A DNA stretch of 64,000 bases, taken from positions 38,557,604 to 38,621,603 of the forward strand of contig NC_091138.1 in the NCBI RefSeq assembly GCF_041381155.1. Reading direction: 5' to 3'. The notes under the pieces were generated by a model, which saw nothing but the letters and a program-made list of their open reading frames with translations, searched no databases and was not told the origin of the DNA. This stretch comes from Argopecten irradians. Its lineage: Eukaryota > Mollusca > Bivalvia > Pectinida > Pectinidae. Numbering within the stretch: position 1 is the stretch's first letter; each line of letters starts with the position of its first letter. This document shows positions 24,991 through 36,034 of the stretch, piece by piece. The position numbers were made by a program, and so were the translations under genes.

Positions 24991-26330
24991 ATCATGTAAT
25001 GCAACAACGTGTTGGACAGTTTGACACACAAGATAAAGCAACATACAACTTCAATAAAGGAACACGAGACAGTTCCACTACAACTAGATTTGGGAGTTCC
25101 AATTACGGTAAAATACATTTATAGCAAACACACTAGCTACGAACTCATGGTTACAACCTTATTTCGGACGAAATTTGGTTTAGTTTTAGTACAGTAGATT
25201 GGAAAATTTCAGTACAATGACATTTTGCATATATTCCAGTACAACTAGATTTGGGACAAATTCAGTGCATAACGAGATTTGGTATTGTTCTAATACGACG
25301 ATATTTGGGTCATTCATAGTATAACGAAATAGCGAGATTTTTAAGCGACATTTTCTGTTGTACGACAATTCTAGTGCAGAGTGATTTGGAACATATCTGG
25401 TATACAGAACAATGAATATGGTGTACATTTATATCTTAAAGGAAAATAAAGAGCATCAATGATGGAGCTTTGTTGTAAGCCTACACGATGATAAACGACG
25501 GGTAAAAAATAATCATTGACATTAACGGTTCATATTCGTGAAAAAAATGAACATAGACAATGACATGAATATTCAGACAATATAAATATTCAAACATTAT
25601 CATGAATATGCAGCGGAAATTAGTATGTCGTGGGCATACCGACAATTGATATATCCTGTTAGCTATAAAAATCACAAGCGAGTTGTCCTGTCGAATTTGC
25701 TTCTGCTTGACTGCATTAACGAAAAGTAATGTATCAAATTAGATCGAATGTCTACACGTAGATACTCTATCAGTGTAACGTGACTACGTGCAAGACCTGT
25801 TTGTCAACTCAGACATACGATCGCTAGATAGGTTTAAATGCACAGAGGTGTCCTGTCACCTATACAGTCCTAATATAATATTCAAAATATTTTAAGTGTC
25901 TGGTTTATTGACAAATATCTACAGTGCATATTGAATTGATCTAAAATGCTATATCTATTGTTCAACAACCAAATCAATAATAGAGAATACACAATGGTCC
26001 TTCATACACTACATGGTTACTGCACGTGTATGTGCGTATAGTGTTGAAATAATTAAAGCAGAATTGCTCTTCCATTTCTCAGAAGGTATATATTTGGAAA
26101 TAAACCCGTAAATTAAAGGATTTTAAATGTGACACGCTTCTTGAACACATTTTATCCGTGTAAAAGAAATTATGACTAAGTGATACCCGGTCTAAAATGT
26201 CACAATACACCTATGGCATTGAAATCAGACGTCACCAGGTCAACGGACGTATAGTATATGTTATTTCATTTTGTATAATTTCGATTTGATGTCTCTTTTG
26301 AGTCTTTTCCTTCATAACGTTCTTTATTGC
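24991..26330. other. Intergenic stretch with a weak degenerate tandem pattern
   Basis: Between about 25075 and 25400 motifs such as CAGTACAACTAGATTTGGGA and CAGTGCATAACGAGATTTGG recur every 28-30 bp, suggesting a very old minisatellite. No exon or RNA gene is recognised in the remainder. Confidence 0.45.
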
Positions 26331-26477
26331 ATCTCTCTTCACTTCGCCTCACGTTTGGCTTTAAGTTGAGCGTTCGTTTTAACTAATTGGTATTTTCAAA
26401 AACTTTGGTTGGTTGAATAGATTAACTCTTTACTTCGCCTCACGTTTTTGGCTTTAAGTTGAGCGTTCGTCCAATAT

Positions 26478-26862
26478 GATTAAAATACAGATCCTTATAA
26501 CCACTCCGTTAAATAGAGGATCTGACATCCCATTACGGGTCATGTTCGGATGAACTTTATAGATAATACCACGTGTACTTCAGATCAAATGTATTCTCTA
26601 CACCTTGCTACATCAATTGAAAACGGTATTTCGTTCCAGTATACATATACAATTAGCTTGCACTGCTTTGGGAAAGATGACTACGTAGACAAAAAATAAT
26701 TATGACAGATTTTTTCAAACTTAATTCACAGTCAAGATTCTGCAGGCAGCGATTCGATTGGCCATTTCCTAAGGTCACCTGAACATGACCTCTAATGAGA
26801 TTTTACTCAGATCCTCTTATAAAACGTAGTGTTTATAAGGATCTGTGTTTTACAATCAGATT
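26478..26862. repeat. Palindromic element built from two inverted copies of a retroelement tail (family D)
   Basis: The left part starts GATTAAAATACAGATCCTTAT and runs through AGAGGATCTGACATC to GTATACATATACAATTA. It matches the sequence following the GIY-YIG relic at 40541-40731. The right part (about 26770-26862) repeats the same beginning in inverted orientation, ending AAGGATCTGTGTTTTACAATC. The motif TTGAGCGTTCGTCC occurs on both sides (26459-26472 and about 26862-26875). It may be a target duplication, but it also belongs to family A, fragments of which surround it. Confidence 0.65.
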
Positions 26863-27288
26863 GAGCGTTCGTCCGTGATTGTTTTTCTGTGTTATATCAA
26901 GTTGGTAGTTTCAAACTCAACTTTGGTTGGTTGAACTATGCATGTTTCACAATGAAAAACCATGTGATAAATTCCATAGTAGTTGGTTATCGTTTATGTT
27001 TACACACACTCCAGTGTGTAAACACCTACGGCGCTTCTGAATAGTCAACAACCGATTGGCTCTCAACTTCGGGCTACTTTTCACAGCGCATTTTCCTTTA
27101 AATATCATAGTATTTGCTGTTTAACAGGTAGTTACTTATTCAAACTATTAAATAATAGAATATTGACTCTCTATTTATGCACTATATTTTATGGCGGGAA
27201 GTTATCACTATACACATTGTACAGTGGTAAGTTTCCCGGAATGAAAACGAGAAAATGGTCACCACGGTATAAATACGTTCCCCAACGC

Positions 27289-27433
27289 GTGACTGTTGTT
27301 TATCATGTTTATCTAGACTCTCGTTAGTAAATTTTCATTTTTTTTTTCAAAAGACACTCGCTAAAGCACGTGACTTTTGAAAATTTGATAATTAACTAAC
27401 TCAAGTTTGAGAAACAGGATAAACAACAGTCAC
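27289..27433. repeat. Foldback element with imperfect arms
   Basis: The left end, GTGACTGTTGTTTATC, is the exact inverse of the right end, GATAAACAACAGTCAC. The arms continue with mismatches for about 50 bp around a T-rich centre. It directly precedes the second foldback at 27456. Confidence 0.75.
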
Positions 27434-27455
27434 TTGTTGAAAAACCTCTATATAG

Positions 27456-27615
27456 AGAATACACGGTTAGTATCTTACAATACAAGGTTATTTTGGTGCG
27501 AGACTTAGGAAAGCCGAGATGACGAGGCTTTGCCGAGCTTTGCCGAGTCATCTCGGCTTTCCGTGTCGAGCACCAAAATAAAACTTTGTATTGTAAGATA
27601 CTAACCGTGTATTCT
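27456..27615. repeat. Long hairpin element, about 70-bp arms
   Basis: The left arm starts AGAATACACGGTTAGTATC and the right arm ends GATACTAACCGTGTATTCT. The arms also share TTACAATACAA, TATTTTGGTGC and GGAAAGCCGAGATGA with their inverse. The centre repeats GCTTTGCCGAG. No coding capacity is seen; it is a palindromic MITE-like repeat. Confidence 0.85.
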
Positions 27616-27659
27616 GTTTATCCTGCAACCATTATGGCATTCAAAACGAAAGCATATTG

Positions 27660-28590
27660 ACAGTTCCTTACTTTGTTTCGCTCGAAGCGAGAAGCTTCTT
27701 TGATGCGGAGGTAAAGATTCATTCACTTAACCAAATGAGAGTGCACTCCTTTTTACTGCCGTGGGAAATAAATAAGCGCATTCACTAACAGTCACCGTAA
27801 TTCTATTCAGTGTGATATATCACTGAAAGGAAATGAAAATATTCAAATAACAATAAATACCCATTGAATATTTACTAAAACAATACATAACCTTTGTCAT
27901 GAGCCAAGAAAAAGACGGCACCGCCATACGAGATTTTCGATATCGTAAAAATGACGTCATTTCGGTGAATGTGACGTCACGTTTTAGCGGGACTGAATGA
28001 CGTTTCATACACCGGAAGGTTCAAGTTCTGGGTCAAGTTAGAAAAAGTGCCGTCAGATATGGAACAAATTCACGTGATCGTATTGACAGATAAAGCATAT
28101 CGTATTGACGGATAAAGCAAAAGTTTATCCGGCATTACATTTGTAGTTATCGGTCAGTATGTGGGACAGTTGCAGGATAAATAGTTTTATAACAACCAGA
28201 GTCATTGAAGGAAGAGGTCATGAAGACAAAATTCAGTAAGCAAAGAGTTGAGAAGACGAGAAAAGATAAAATTCCAAATTTAGTCGCCTTTTACGATCAT
28301 ATAATGGGGGCAGCAAGTGCATTTTGATGCAATGCCCAACCGACAGGACAGCGTACACAGGCAAAATGGCATATGTTAAAAAATTCTTTTTTAAATAATT
28401 CGTATGAAAATTGTTTCTGTCCTACAGGGAGCAAATATCAAATCAAAGTAAAGCATATGACCTATATTAGACCAAACATTGACTTGAAATATTCATGTGA
28501 AATTCGACATCATTGTCATTGTCAAGCTGTCCGACGACCATTGATGACACTTTTTCCGTTGTAAAGGAATTAAGATGACTAGGTTGTCCC
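27660..28590. other. Intergenic stretch with a family A end fragment
   Basis: The only recognised item is a family A fragment at about 28255-28325 (AAATTTAGTCGCCTTTTACGA, then GGGGGCAGCAAGTGC; minus orientation). Short frames elsewhere are unsupported. Confidence 0.5.
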
Positions 28591-29101
28591 GGGCGTTAGA
28601 ATTGTACCTGCTGTCCCTATTGCATGGTCGTAAAAGGCGACTGAATTTAGGGTCTTACCTTATCTTTTCGTCTTCTTCTTAACTGACTTCATGTTTCCTA
28701 ATGCCTCCCTTGGCACCGCCTCACTTTTGACCTTGAATTGAGCGTTCGCCCATGTGAGGAAGGCTCTAGGTTCTGTCGGCCGAGACACACCAATGTTTAT
28801 AATAGGGATAGTTTCCGCTCCTGCTTAGCGCTCAGCAAACAGGAAGTGGGACGACTGGTTCGCCCGTTGTCATTTAATGTGACCGGGTGGTGTGTGTTGC
28901 TTGGCATGCTTCAGTGATATAGCACTATAAAAATGGCAACAGTTCCACTATGCAAGAAGACACAACACAAACATACCGCAGTCTCCCAAAACACGCACCT
29001 CCCACTTCACACATGCTACACACTGCATACATGAGAGGCCGTCCTTACATGACCCCGGCTGTTAAAAGTCGTTTAGATAATCAAACAAACAAACAAACAA
29101 A
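28591..29101 (+). repeat. Family A retroposon, near full length, sense orientation
   Basis: It reads 5' to 3' as GGGCGTTAGAATTGTACCTG, GCATGGTCGTAAAAGGCGAC, CTCCTGCTTAGCGCTCAGC, GGACGACTGGTTCGCCCGTTG, CTTCAGTGATATAGCACTAT and CGCAGTCTCCCAAAACACGC, and ends in a (CAAA)n tail at about 29080-29101. This copy defines the sense strand and the tail of the family. It ends about 280 bp upstream of gene 2's ATG. Confidence 0.85.
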
Positions 29102-29168
29102 ATTATCTTGATGATAACTAGTATTTAACATTATATAGACATAAAGTTTTTATGTTTCACATGTTATC

Positions 29169-29343
29169 TGGGCCCAATTTCAAGAACATTACTTAAATTT
29201 ACAGCTTCCCTTAACTTAAAATTCGCCATAGGAAGCATTGCAGATTTTAAGTAAGGCTCCTTAACTTAATATTTTTCCTTAAATTTTGTAATGTTTTTCG
29301 ATAGGGAACTTTAATTTAAGGAATGATCATGACACTGGGCCCT
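29169..29343. repeat. GGGCCC-ended MITE (copy 2) beside gene 2
   Basis: It carries inverted ends TGGGCCCAATTTCAAGAACAT and ATGATCATGACACTGGGCCCT, with TTAAGTTAAGG-type motifs in both directions inside. It ends roughly 26 bp before the splice acceptor of gene 2's first coding exon. Confidence 0.75.
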
Positions 29344-29378
29344 GATGGTGCGTTTCTTACCTTTTACAGGAAACGAAA

Positions 29379-32300
29379 ATGGCATCAAAGAAGAGCTTAC
29401 GTGTCCACTGGTAAGTTATTTGTCATAATATATCATGCTGATCTTTTGAAAAAAGTTGCATAATTTCGCTTTAATTGTGTGTTTGTTTGTTATAACATAA
29501 CATATATGAAGTAATACATTGTTTATTTGTACAGGAGGGGCGAGGACGACAAGACAGAAACCAACGGCCCAGGACAACAGGGGTTAAATGGCATCCTCAA
29601 AAACAGCACCGTCAATGTTAAAAACGAGATTATTCCAGAAAAGCAGCCACCTCTTCAAAACCAACAGAATAACAAGCGTGTACAGAACTTTATAGACCCC
29701 AATGATCCTAAACGACAGAGACAAGAATTCCAAAATGTTCCACAGATACGACAGAAGCAAAGAGCACCTCTACCGCCAAATATACGGACATACGGTCCAG
29801 CCCCCGTACCAATGACCGCAAACAGGAAGATAGTTGGTGGCCCACCACCACAGCAGTTTGTTTACCTACAACAGCCCGGTGGTAGTACCCGAAGAATCCC
29901 CCCGGGGTATCGTTCTTCCCGTCCCCAGTCGGCGCACCACCAGATGCACTCTTCGAGGACTCTGCCCCCGTATAGGATCGCGCCTCCTCAACTCGATTTG
30001 TTGGACGACAATTCACCGCAAATACGTCTGGGCCGATACCGACCGAAAGTCATACAGGAGCACTTCAGTCCGAACAACGTACGAGACACTGAATTCCTCA
30101 ACAAACGACGGGAAAAATCAGCGCCTCCTGAAAAACGTAAGAAAGATGGAACATAACTATTATATTAGAGTAAAGTAAAGACGAGGAAAGTTATACAAAA
30201 ACTCCGATTATATTCCCAATTTTCGAATTTGCAGTGATTCTCCAATCGATAACATTAAGGCCTACTCCTTTACTTGGTTCTAAACTTATGGGAAACATGC
30301 ATTGTCTGTTGAAATTGTTCATGTTGTATCATGTAAGCATAAAGTGCTGTGTTCGTTATTGTCCGCGGTCCATAGTCGTGAGCTTGGATAGCTGAACTTA
30401 GCTACAGTTCACCTACTCTAAATGTTACCCTTGAATTGTTCTCACCAATCTATTCACTGGCGAAATCATTGAGTATAACATATGATTAAGGGAGAACAGC
30501 ATACTGAATGGCGGGCATGGTGACGAATGGTGACCGCTTCGTATCATTATTACAAAAATCAGGTTTTCTTTACAGTTTCATCGGTGCCCGCTTCAAATTC
30601 CTCAACAGGTCTAGACTTTAACAATCGATAGTTTCCCACATTTTCTACTAACTTGTCGAACTGACCGCCCGTGCACATTTTGTTTTTTTTTTAAACCAAT
30701 ACTGATTAACGTTTCAATAATTGTTTCGTAATAAACTTTCACATATGTCCGAGTATCATAGATTCAAAGTAGTGTTTTTAACTTCACTAATGTCGCAATT
30801 ATGTTTCTATTAATTTCTGCTACCATAAGCGGCCGCCGTTCACGATCGTTGATACCAATCATGATTGTATATGGTTTGACCAATCAGGTATTATATAGTG
30901 TGAACAACCGTGTAAGCTTATATCAGAAACATATATACATATATGTATATATGTTTCTGCTTATATACATGTGTGAATAAAAATATTTTACTTTTCCATT
31001 GTAGGTAAATCGGTACAGACACACACCTGGTAAGTACTAGAGGGGAAAGGTGAACACGTACATCGCCGGTCTGTCAGAAAAAGTATACTAGAATATAAAA
31101 ATGTACTTACAAGAACAGTAAAAAATAGATTTAGCAGTACTGCCAAAAATCGTCATATTTACGTCTACAATGCAGTGAAATGAGTGCAGTCAAACGAAGA
31201 AGCAAAGTCGTGGTCTACCATTTTACACTTGTACAGAGATATCAGTAATTATGAAGTGATGAAGATAAATGTATGTTATCATCTAAACATACATAAAGCA
31301 AGAACAACTTCAGAGCACGAATTCCGCGTCGTTACAAATGCATATCAACCATCATGCATGTTTATCCGTGTCTTTGAATGATTTCACAGCTTACTTCATC
31401 AACACTTACAGTTTTTCAATGTATTACTGGATTAAGAAAGAGTAGCATGGTAGAATTTTCGCCCAGTTATGGCACATAGAGCTTTAAAGCGTTCAATAAA
31501 ACGGAGGTAAATGTATCGTGCCCTCGAGGGCCAATTTGTCAACAATGCAGCCACTGCCAAATTGCAGTGTTGTCCAATTCTACACGAAGTCGGTGACATT
31601 TCTCCAGTTAGTCAGTATGTTGTCCTCCTCAAAAACTTAGTATCTCCTCCGAAGGTGCGAAGGGATGGAGTGCAAAAAAGGATAAATCTTAAAACTAGTA
31701 CATGTACATTGTATTTACATACATACACCATACGTAAGAATAAAATGATAGTGCTTGTCCGGACGCGAAGAGGAAGAGAAACCAGGAGAAATTATCAGAA
31801 GATTTTAATGGGAAACCTGGTTTGTTATATAAGATTTGATATTGTTCTTGAAATGTTTTGTTCGTTTTGCAATAAATTTTATAACATATCTGTTACAGGG
31901 AGAGACAGAAGTCGCCAGAGGTCAAAGTAAATGTACGTATTGAATTCCTTTAATCAGGGATGTTTTAAAGAAATAATTAAATTTCAAGAAAGAAAAGCAT
32001 CAATATAGCTGAGTATTAGAAACGTCTGCAAACTCTTAACTTTGGATATGATGAAATGAATGCCACTGTGATTTTGAAATCAGTTTCAGTCTGCATATAT
32101 TTGGGCCTATTGCATTAGCATCTGTAGAACATTTCAATGTGTTCAGGATGATTATTACTGATTCTATGGCCACGCCATGAGGAAGAATGTGGAGTCGAGA
32201 GTTAAACATGTCCGTGCCGTTGCTCCCCGTTCCAGTGCCATATTCGAACAACATCCCGAAAACGCCTGGAAAGTTGATGTTCAATAGATATAGACACCAT

Positions 32301-33564
32301 ATTTATAGCAATAGTGTTTTCTATATCGTATTAATTATGGCCCCGCATCTCAGGTTGTCCGTTTGTCTGTCCATTTTTCTTGTTACCACTATTTCTCGTA
32401 AAGTATTTAAAGGATCTGTCTCAAATTTCATATGCAGGTTCCCTATGACCCTAGTTGTGCATAATGCATTTTGGGACTGATCGGTCAACAAGATGGCCTA
32501 CAGGCAGACATCTTGAATTTTAATAGTTGAAGTTTGTAACTTCTATTTCTCAGTGAGTACTGAAGGGATCCATCTCAAATTTGATAGGTAACTTTTTCTA
32601 GAGCCGTAGTTGTGCATATTGCATTGTGGGACCGATTGGTCGACAGGCAGCTATCTTGGATTTTGATAGATAAATTTTGTTACCGCTATTTCTCACAAAG
32701 TAATAAAGGGATCTTTCTCAAATTTCATACAATGTATGTAGGTTCCCCTAGGACCCTAGTTGTGCATATGGCATTTTCGGACAGATCCACCATCAAGATG
32801 GTCAACCGGCAGCCATCTTGGATTTTAATATTTAAAGTTTTAAAGCTAGAGAAAAGATCCCTCTTTCCATTGTCAATTATAGATCATTCTTTAGTAGGTG
32901 CCAAGATCCGTCTGGGATCTCTTGTACTATACTATCATCAGTCATTTTAAAGTTATGCCTTCAAGTTCAATTGTACATCTTCAACTTCATTGTCAAGATA
33001 TTACTTTTCTAATTGTAAGGCAGGTTGAGCGGGGCCCTTTCTGGCGTGTCAGTGTTCTAGTTTAATCCTATAATAATGTAAACTTTACTTACCAGTCTTT
33101 TTTTTGTATTTTAGGTTACTCGACAGGATACAGACCCGAAGAAACTGAGGACCAAGACCATTGTACGTCTAAAGGCTTCCCCAATCCAACCCCATAATCC
33201 GCAATGGGAACAACAAAATTCCAAACTGGTATCCACCGTCACCATCCCATCCAAATCTTCATCAACGAAAGATGACAAAAATGGTAATTTTGTGATCGTC
33301 GACTATGTGGTGGACAACCTGGGTCCTCAAATGTTACAAATGAAACTGACTGAAAATGGAGACTCTAACGGGCAGACGACAGGTTCCACTGATAACCAGG
33401 TGAACAGAAATGGTCCCGCCTCCATACATCCCCATATAAACTCTAACCACACGACAGTGGGTACTGAGGGTGTGGAAAACGGGGTGGAAATGATAGAAAT
33501 ACAGAAACAGATCCTTCAAAAGAGACAGTCAGAGGCATCGTTAGCACAGCTGCCAATCAAATAA
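29379..33564 (+). CDS. Uncharacterised 380-aa proline/glutamine-rich protein (5 exons)
   Basis: Coding exons are 29379-29410, 29535-30136, 31005-31029, 31899-31932 and 33115-33564. Every junction is GT/AG and in phase, giving 381 codons with the stop. The ATG (context GAAAATGG) follows an acceptor (CTTTTACAG), so a 5' UTR exon lies upstream. Exon 2 (residues 12-211) is rich in Pro, Gln, Asn and Arg, with basic clusters (DPKRQRQE, NKRREKSAPPEKR) and prolines (RAPLPPNIRTYGPAP). Two tiny exons add KSVQTHT and ERQKSPEVKVN. Exon 5 holds the only folded-looking stretch (NFVIVDYVVDNLG) and a short helical C-terminus (EMIEIQKQILQKRQSEAS). No signal peptide or membrane segment is seen. I do not recognise the family. 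It is probably intrinsically disordered and intracellular; the basic clusters could be nuclear-localisation signals (inference). Without the donor at 30137 the frame would end at 30156. An in-phase alternative donor for exon 4 exists at 31927. AATAAA overlaps the stop codon at 33560-33565. Confidence 0.8.
30924..30959. repeat. Perfect 36-bp palindrome in gene 2 intron 2
   Basis: It starts CAGAAACATATATACATA and continues as the exact inverse to TATGTATATATGTTTCTG, with no spacer. It sits 45 bp upstream of the 25-nt exon at 31005. It could form a cruciform in DNA or a hairpin in pre-mRNA; any effect on splicing is speculation. Confidence 0.9.
31110..31490. repeat. Family B dispersed repeat in gene 2 intron 3
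   Basis: It matches 23895-24250 block by block (TTTAGCAGTACTGCCAAAAAT, GAAATGAGTGCAGTCAAACGA, TCAGTAATTATGAAG, CATGCATGTTTATCCGTGTC, CGCCCAGTTATGGCACATAGA). No coding capacity is seen and its class is unknown. Confidence 0.65.
32340..32928 (+). repeat. Family E element (hairpin ends, internal 155-bp repeats), short copy in gene 2 intron 4
   Basis: It carries about 3.5 diverged monomers of the 155-bp unit seen at 50984-52600, for example TTGTGCATAATGCATTTTGGG and AGGCAGACATCTTGAATTTTA. It ends in the same tail, GCCAAGATCCGTCTGGGATCT then CTTGTACT. The left end (GTCCGTTTGTCTGTCC) is a decayed form of the CCGT run of the larger copy. Confidence 0.8.
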
Positions 33565-33924
33565 ACGGTAGTGTATATCTGCTGACTTGTCTGGAAATAC
33601 TTTGTGGCATGTGTAACAACGGAGTATCTCATAAAAACACCTATTACAATATGGTACTTTTTGGCTAAATGTAGAAGCATAGTATTACCTTTGGAATGTA
33701 CCATCTACAACAATACGTGTTTAAAAAGTGTAACTTGTACATAATTCAGTGTTCAGTGTCTCTAATACAGTATCATATGTACGTGTTGAGTGTAATTACA
33801 CCTACTCCAATATGTGTTGCCAGTGTACCTGTTTAAACATGTATTAAGTGTACCTGATACTACATGTGTTTATTGTACCTTTTACAACATGTGTAAAATG
33901 TACCTGGTACAATATCATCTGTTT

Positions 33925-34437
33925 ATTGTACCAAGTACAACATATGTTGGGTGTACCTGGTACGACATGTGATGGTGTACATGGTACAACATGTTAGGGG
34001 TACCTGGTACAACATGAGTTGAGTGTACCTGGTACAACATGTGTTAGGTGTACCTGGTACAACATGAGTTGAGTGTACCTGGTACAACATGAGTTGAGTG
34101 TACCTGGTACAACATGTGTTGGGTGTACCTTGTACAACATGTGTTGGTGTACCTGGTACGACATGTGTTGGTGTACCTCGTACAACATGTGTTGGTGTAC
34201 CTGGTACGACATATGTTGGTGTACCTGGTACGACATGTGTTAAGTGTACCTGGTACGACATGTGTTGGTGTATCTGGTACAACATGTGTTGGTGTACCTC
34301 GTCTGGTACAACATGTGTTGGGTGTACCTGGTACAACATATGTTGGTGTACCAGGTACAACATGTGTTGGTGTACCTGGCACAACAGATGTTAAGTGTAC
34401 CTGGTACAACAGGTGTTAAGTGTACCTTGTACATCTG
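33925..34437. repeat. Minisatellite, 24-25 bp unit, 3' of gene 2
   Basis: About 21 units of GTGTACCTGGTACAACATGT plus TGGT occur. Each unit holds the interrupted palindrome GTACC-T-GGTAC. The unit is often a multiple of three without stops on either strand, which explains several long chance frames of V-P-G-T type. It starts about 360 bp after gene 2's stop codon and could lie in a 3' UTR if the first polyadenylation signal is not used. Confidence 0.9.
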
Positions 34438-35990
34438 TTATAACATCTATGAATTCATTGTATCGTACACCTTTACAACATTTTATTTAGAATAACAAGT
34501 GTGTCTTACCTGGTTCCTCTCTCTAAGGTGGAACCTGATCCAACTATCTGAGGGTGTATTATGTACCTTGTATCGTATCATACTTTGTTGTGTAGTGTAT
34601 ACCAGAACAAACCCTTTGTGAAGAATGTAATTAGTATAATTTCGTATTTTTTCTATGAACCTGTTACAACTTCCTCTGTAGGGGTTACAGTATAGGTACT
34701 TGGTTGTATTTCATGTACACAATATACCTAATTATGTGGGACTTTTCTGTACATCTTTCTGTGTACATGTTACATGCAATAGCATTCTTCACCAGCATAT
34801 ATGTTACGGATATGTGATATATCAGCAGTCCTCTACTACGATATTGTTTTGTCCATATGCTCCTACATAGAGAGATAAGGTGTTCATACATAATATCACA
34901 ATACATAAAACATATACATATTTTGATGTGATTGTAAATATAATGACATTATTCTACTTGGTCTCTAAGTGTTGAGAAAATTACACCTATCATAGGTTGT
35001 GATGATTTAAGTGCTTTATCTATTTCAAACAAGGGCAAACTTGATTACAGGTATTACAATATTTGTTTTATATATTAATGCAATATGATACGGTTATCAC
35101 CAGTTATAATATAGCATAGATTATATGTAAATAGCAATACATGCTATACTTGGTAAAGGATTCACTCTAATTGAACGTCTTAAGCAGGGAAATGCTGAGG
35201 CTGTTCTATAATATACAAGATATCGGACATACCTCGATATGGGACTTTTATCTCCTCAGTTATAAATACAAAATTTTAAAAAAGAATGGTTATGTACACA
35301 ACAAATTAATATTGAATTAAGCAAAATGGATTTGACTACACTTTAAATATATTTTAAGTCAATGCAATTCTTTTTCTATTGGTGTATACATTATGTATGT
35401 ATATGGAATACACTGAAGTCCAGACATATTAGGGGTAACTGGTTACTGTTCACTCTCCTGTGGGTACTTTATTCTATATTTTACATGTTAGAGTAATCTG
35501 CTCTTGTAGGTAGAAATTGATTGTTACATCATGTGTTTGTGAGTAATTTTTGTTCACAAGTCTACTGAACAATCAATACCTACACTCAAGAGGAGATAAC
35601 TCAGTAATATAAAAAGACAGAATTTTTAAAGTATTAGAGGGCCAAGACGACTTTTTTTGTACATGCAACATGACTGAAGGTGGCTGCCACTTTCCTTGTT
35701 AATTAATGTAAATGGATTAAACTTGTATTAAACATGAGTATTTGTTCTGAGTTATCTGTACTTCCTGCCATATATATATATATATATACATACTGTACAT
35801 TAGCTGTGATGATGCAGTTCAAAATAACGATTAGACAATTGAAAGTGCTTATTAATCAAAATAACCACAAAGTTTATAATTTTGATTGAAATAGAAAAAC
35901 AATTTGAAATTTCTGCATACAAAGATAGCTAAGCTTGTCGCCAAATAGAAACACTTAAGAACAAATACAAAACTACTTTCAATTTTTTTC
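34438..35990. other. Region between convergent genes 2 and RRS1
   Basis: It is AT-rich and without exons. A TA-rich tract lies near 35771-35788. ATTAAA motifs at about 35717 and 35730 could serve as alternative polyadenylation signals for the plus-strand gene 2 if its 3' UTR is long. No repeat family was recognised. Confidence 0.4.
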
Positions 35991-35996
35991 TCATTT

Positions 35997-36002
35997 TTTA
36001 TT
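35997..36002 (-). terminator. Polyadenylation signal AATAAA of RRS1
   Basis: On the minus strand GATAAATAAAAAATG places AATAAA 33 nt after the RRS1 stop codon. This gives a very short 3' UTR, typical of a housekeeping gene. Confidence 0.7.
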
Positions 36003-36034
36003 TATCATAATACATTAACCTTTAACAATAATTA

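Noticed and set aside
29708..30016. 102-codon minus-strand frame
   Set aside because: It is a shadow of exon 2 of the plus-strand unknown gene, which has matching splice junctions and in-frame partner exons.
33923..34434. Overlapping frames of up to 153 codons on both strands (V-P-G-T-like)
   Set aside because: They arise from the 24-bp minisatellite with its internal palindrome. No flanking coding signal is seen.
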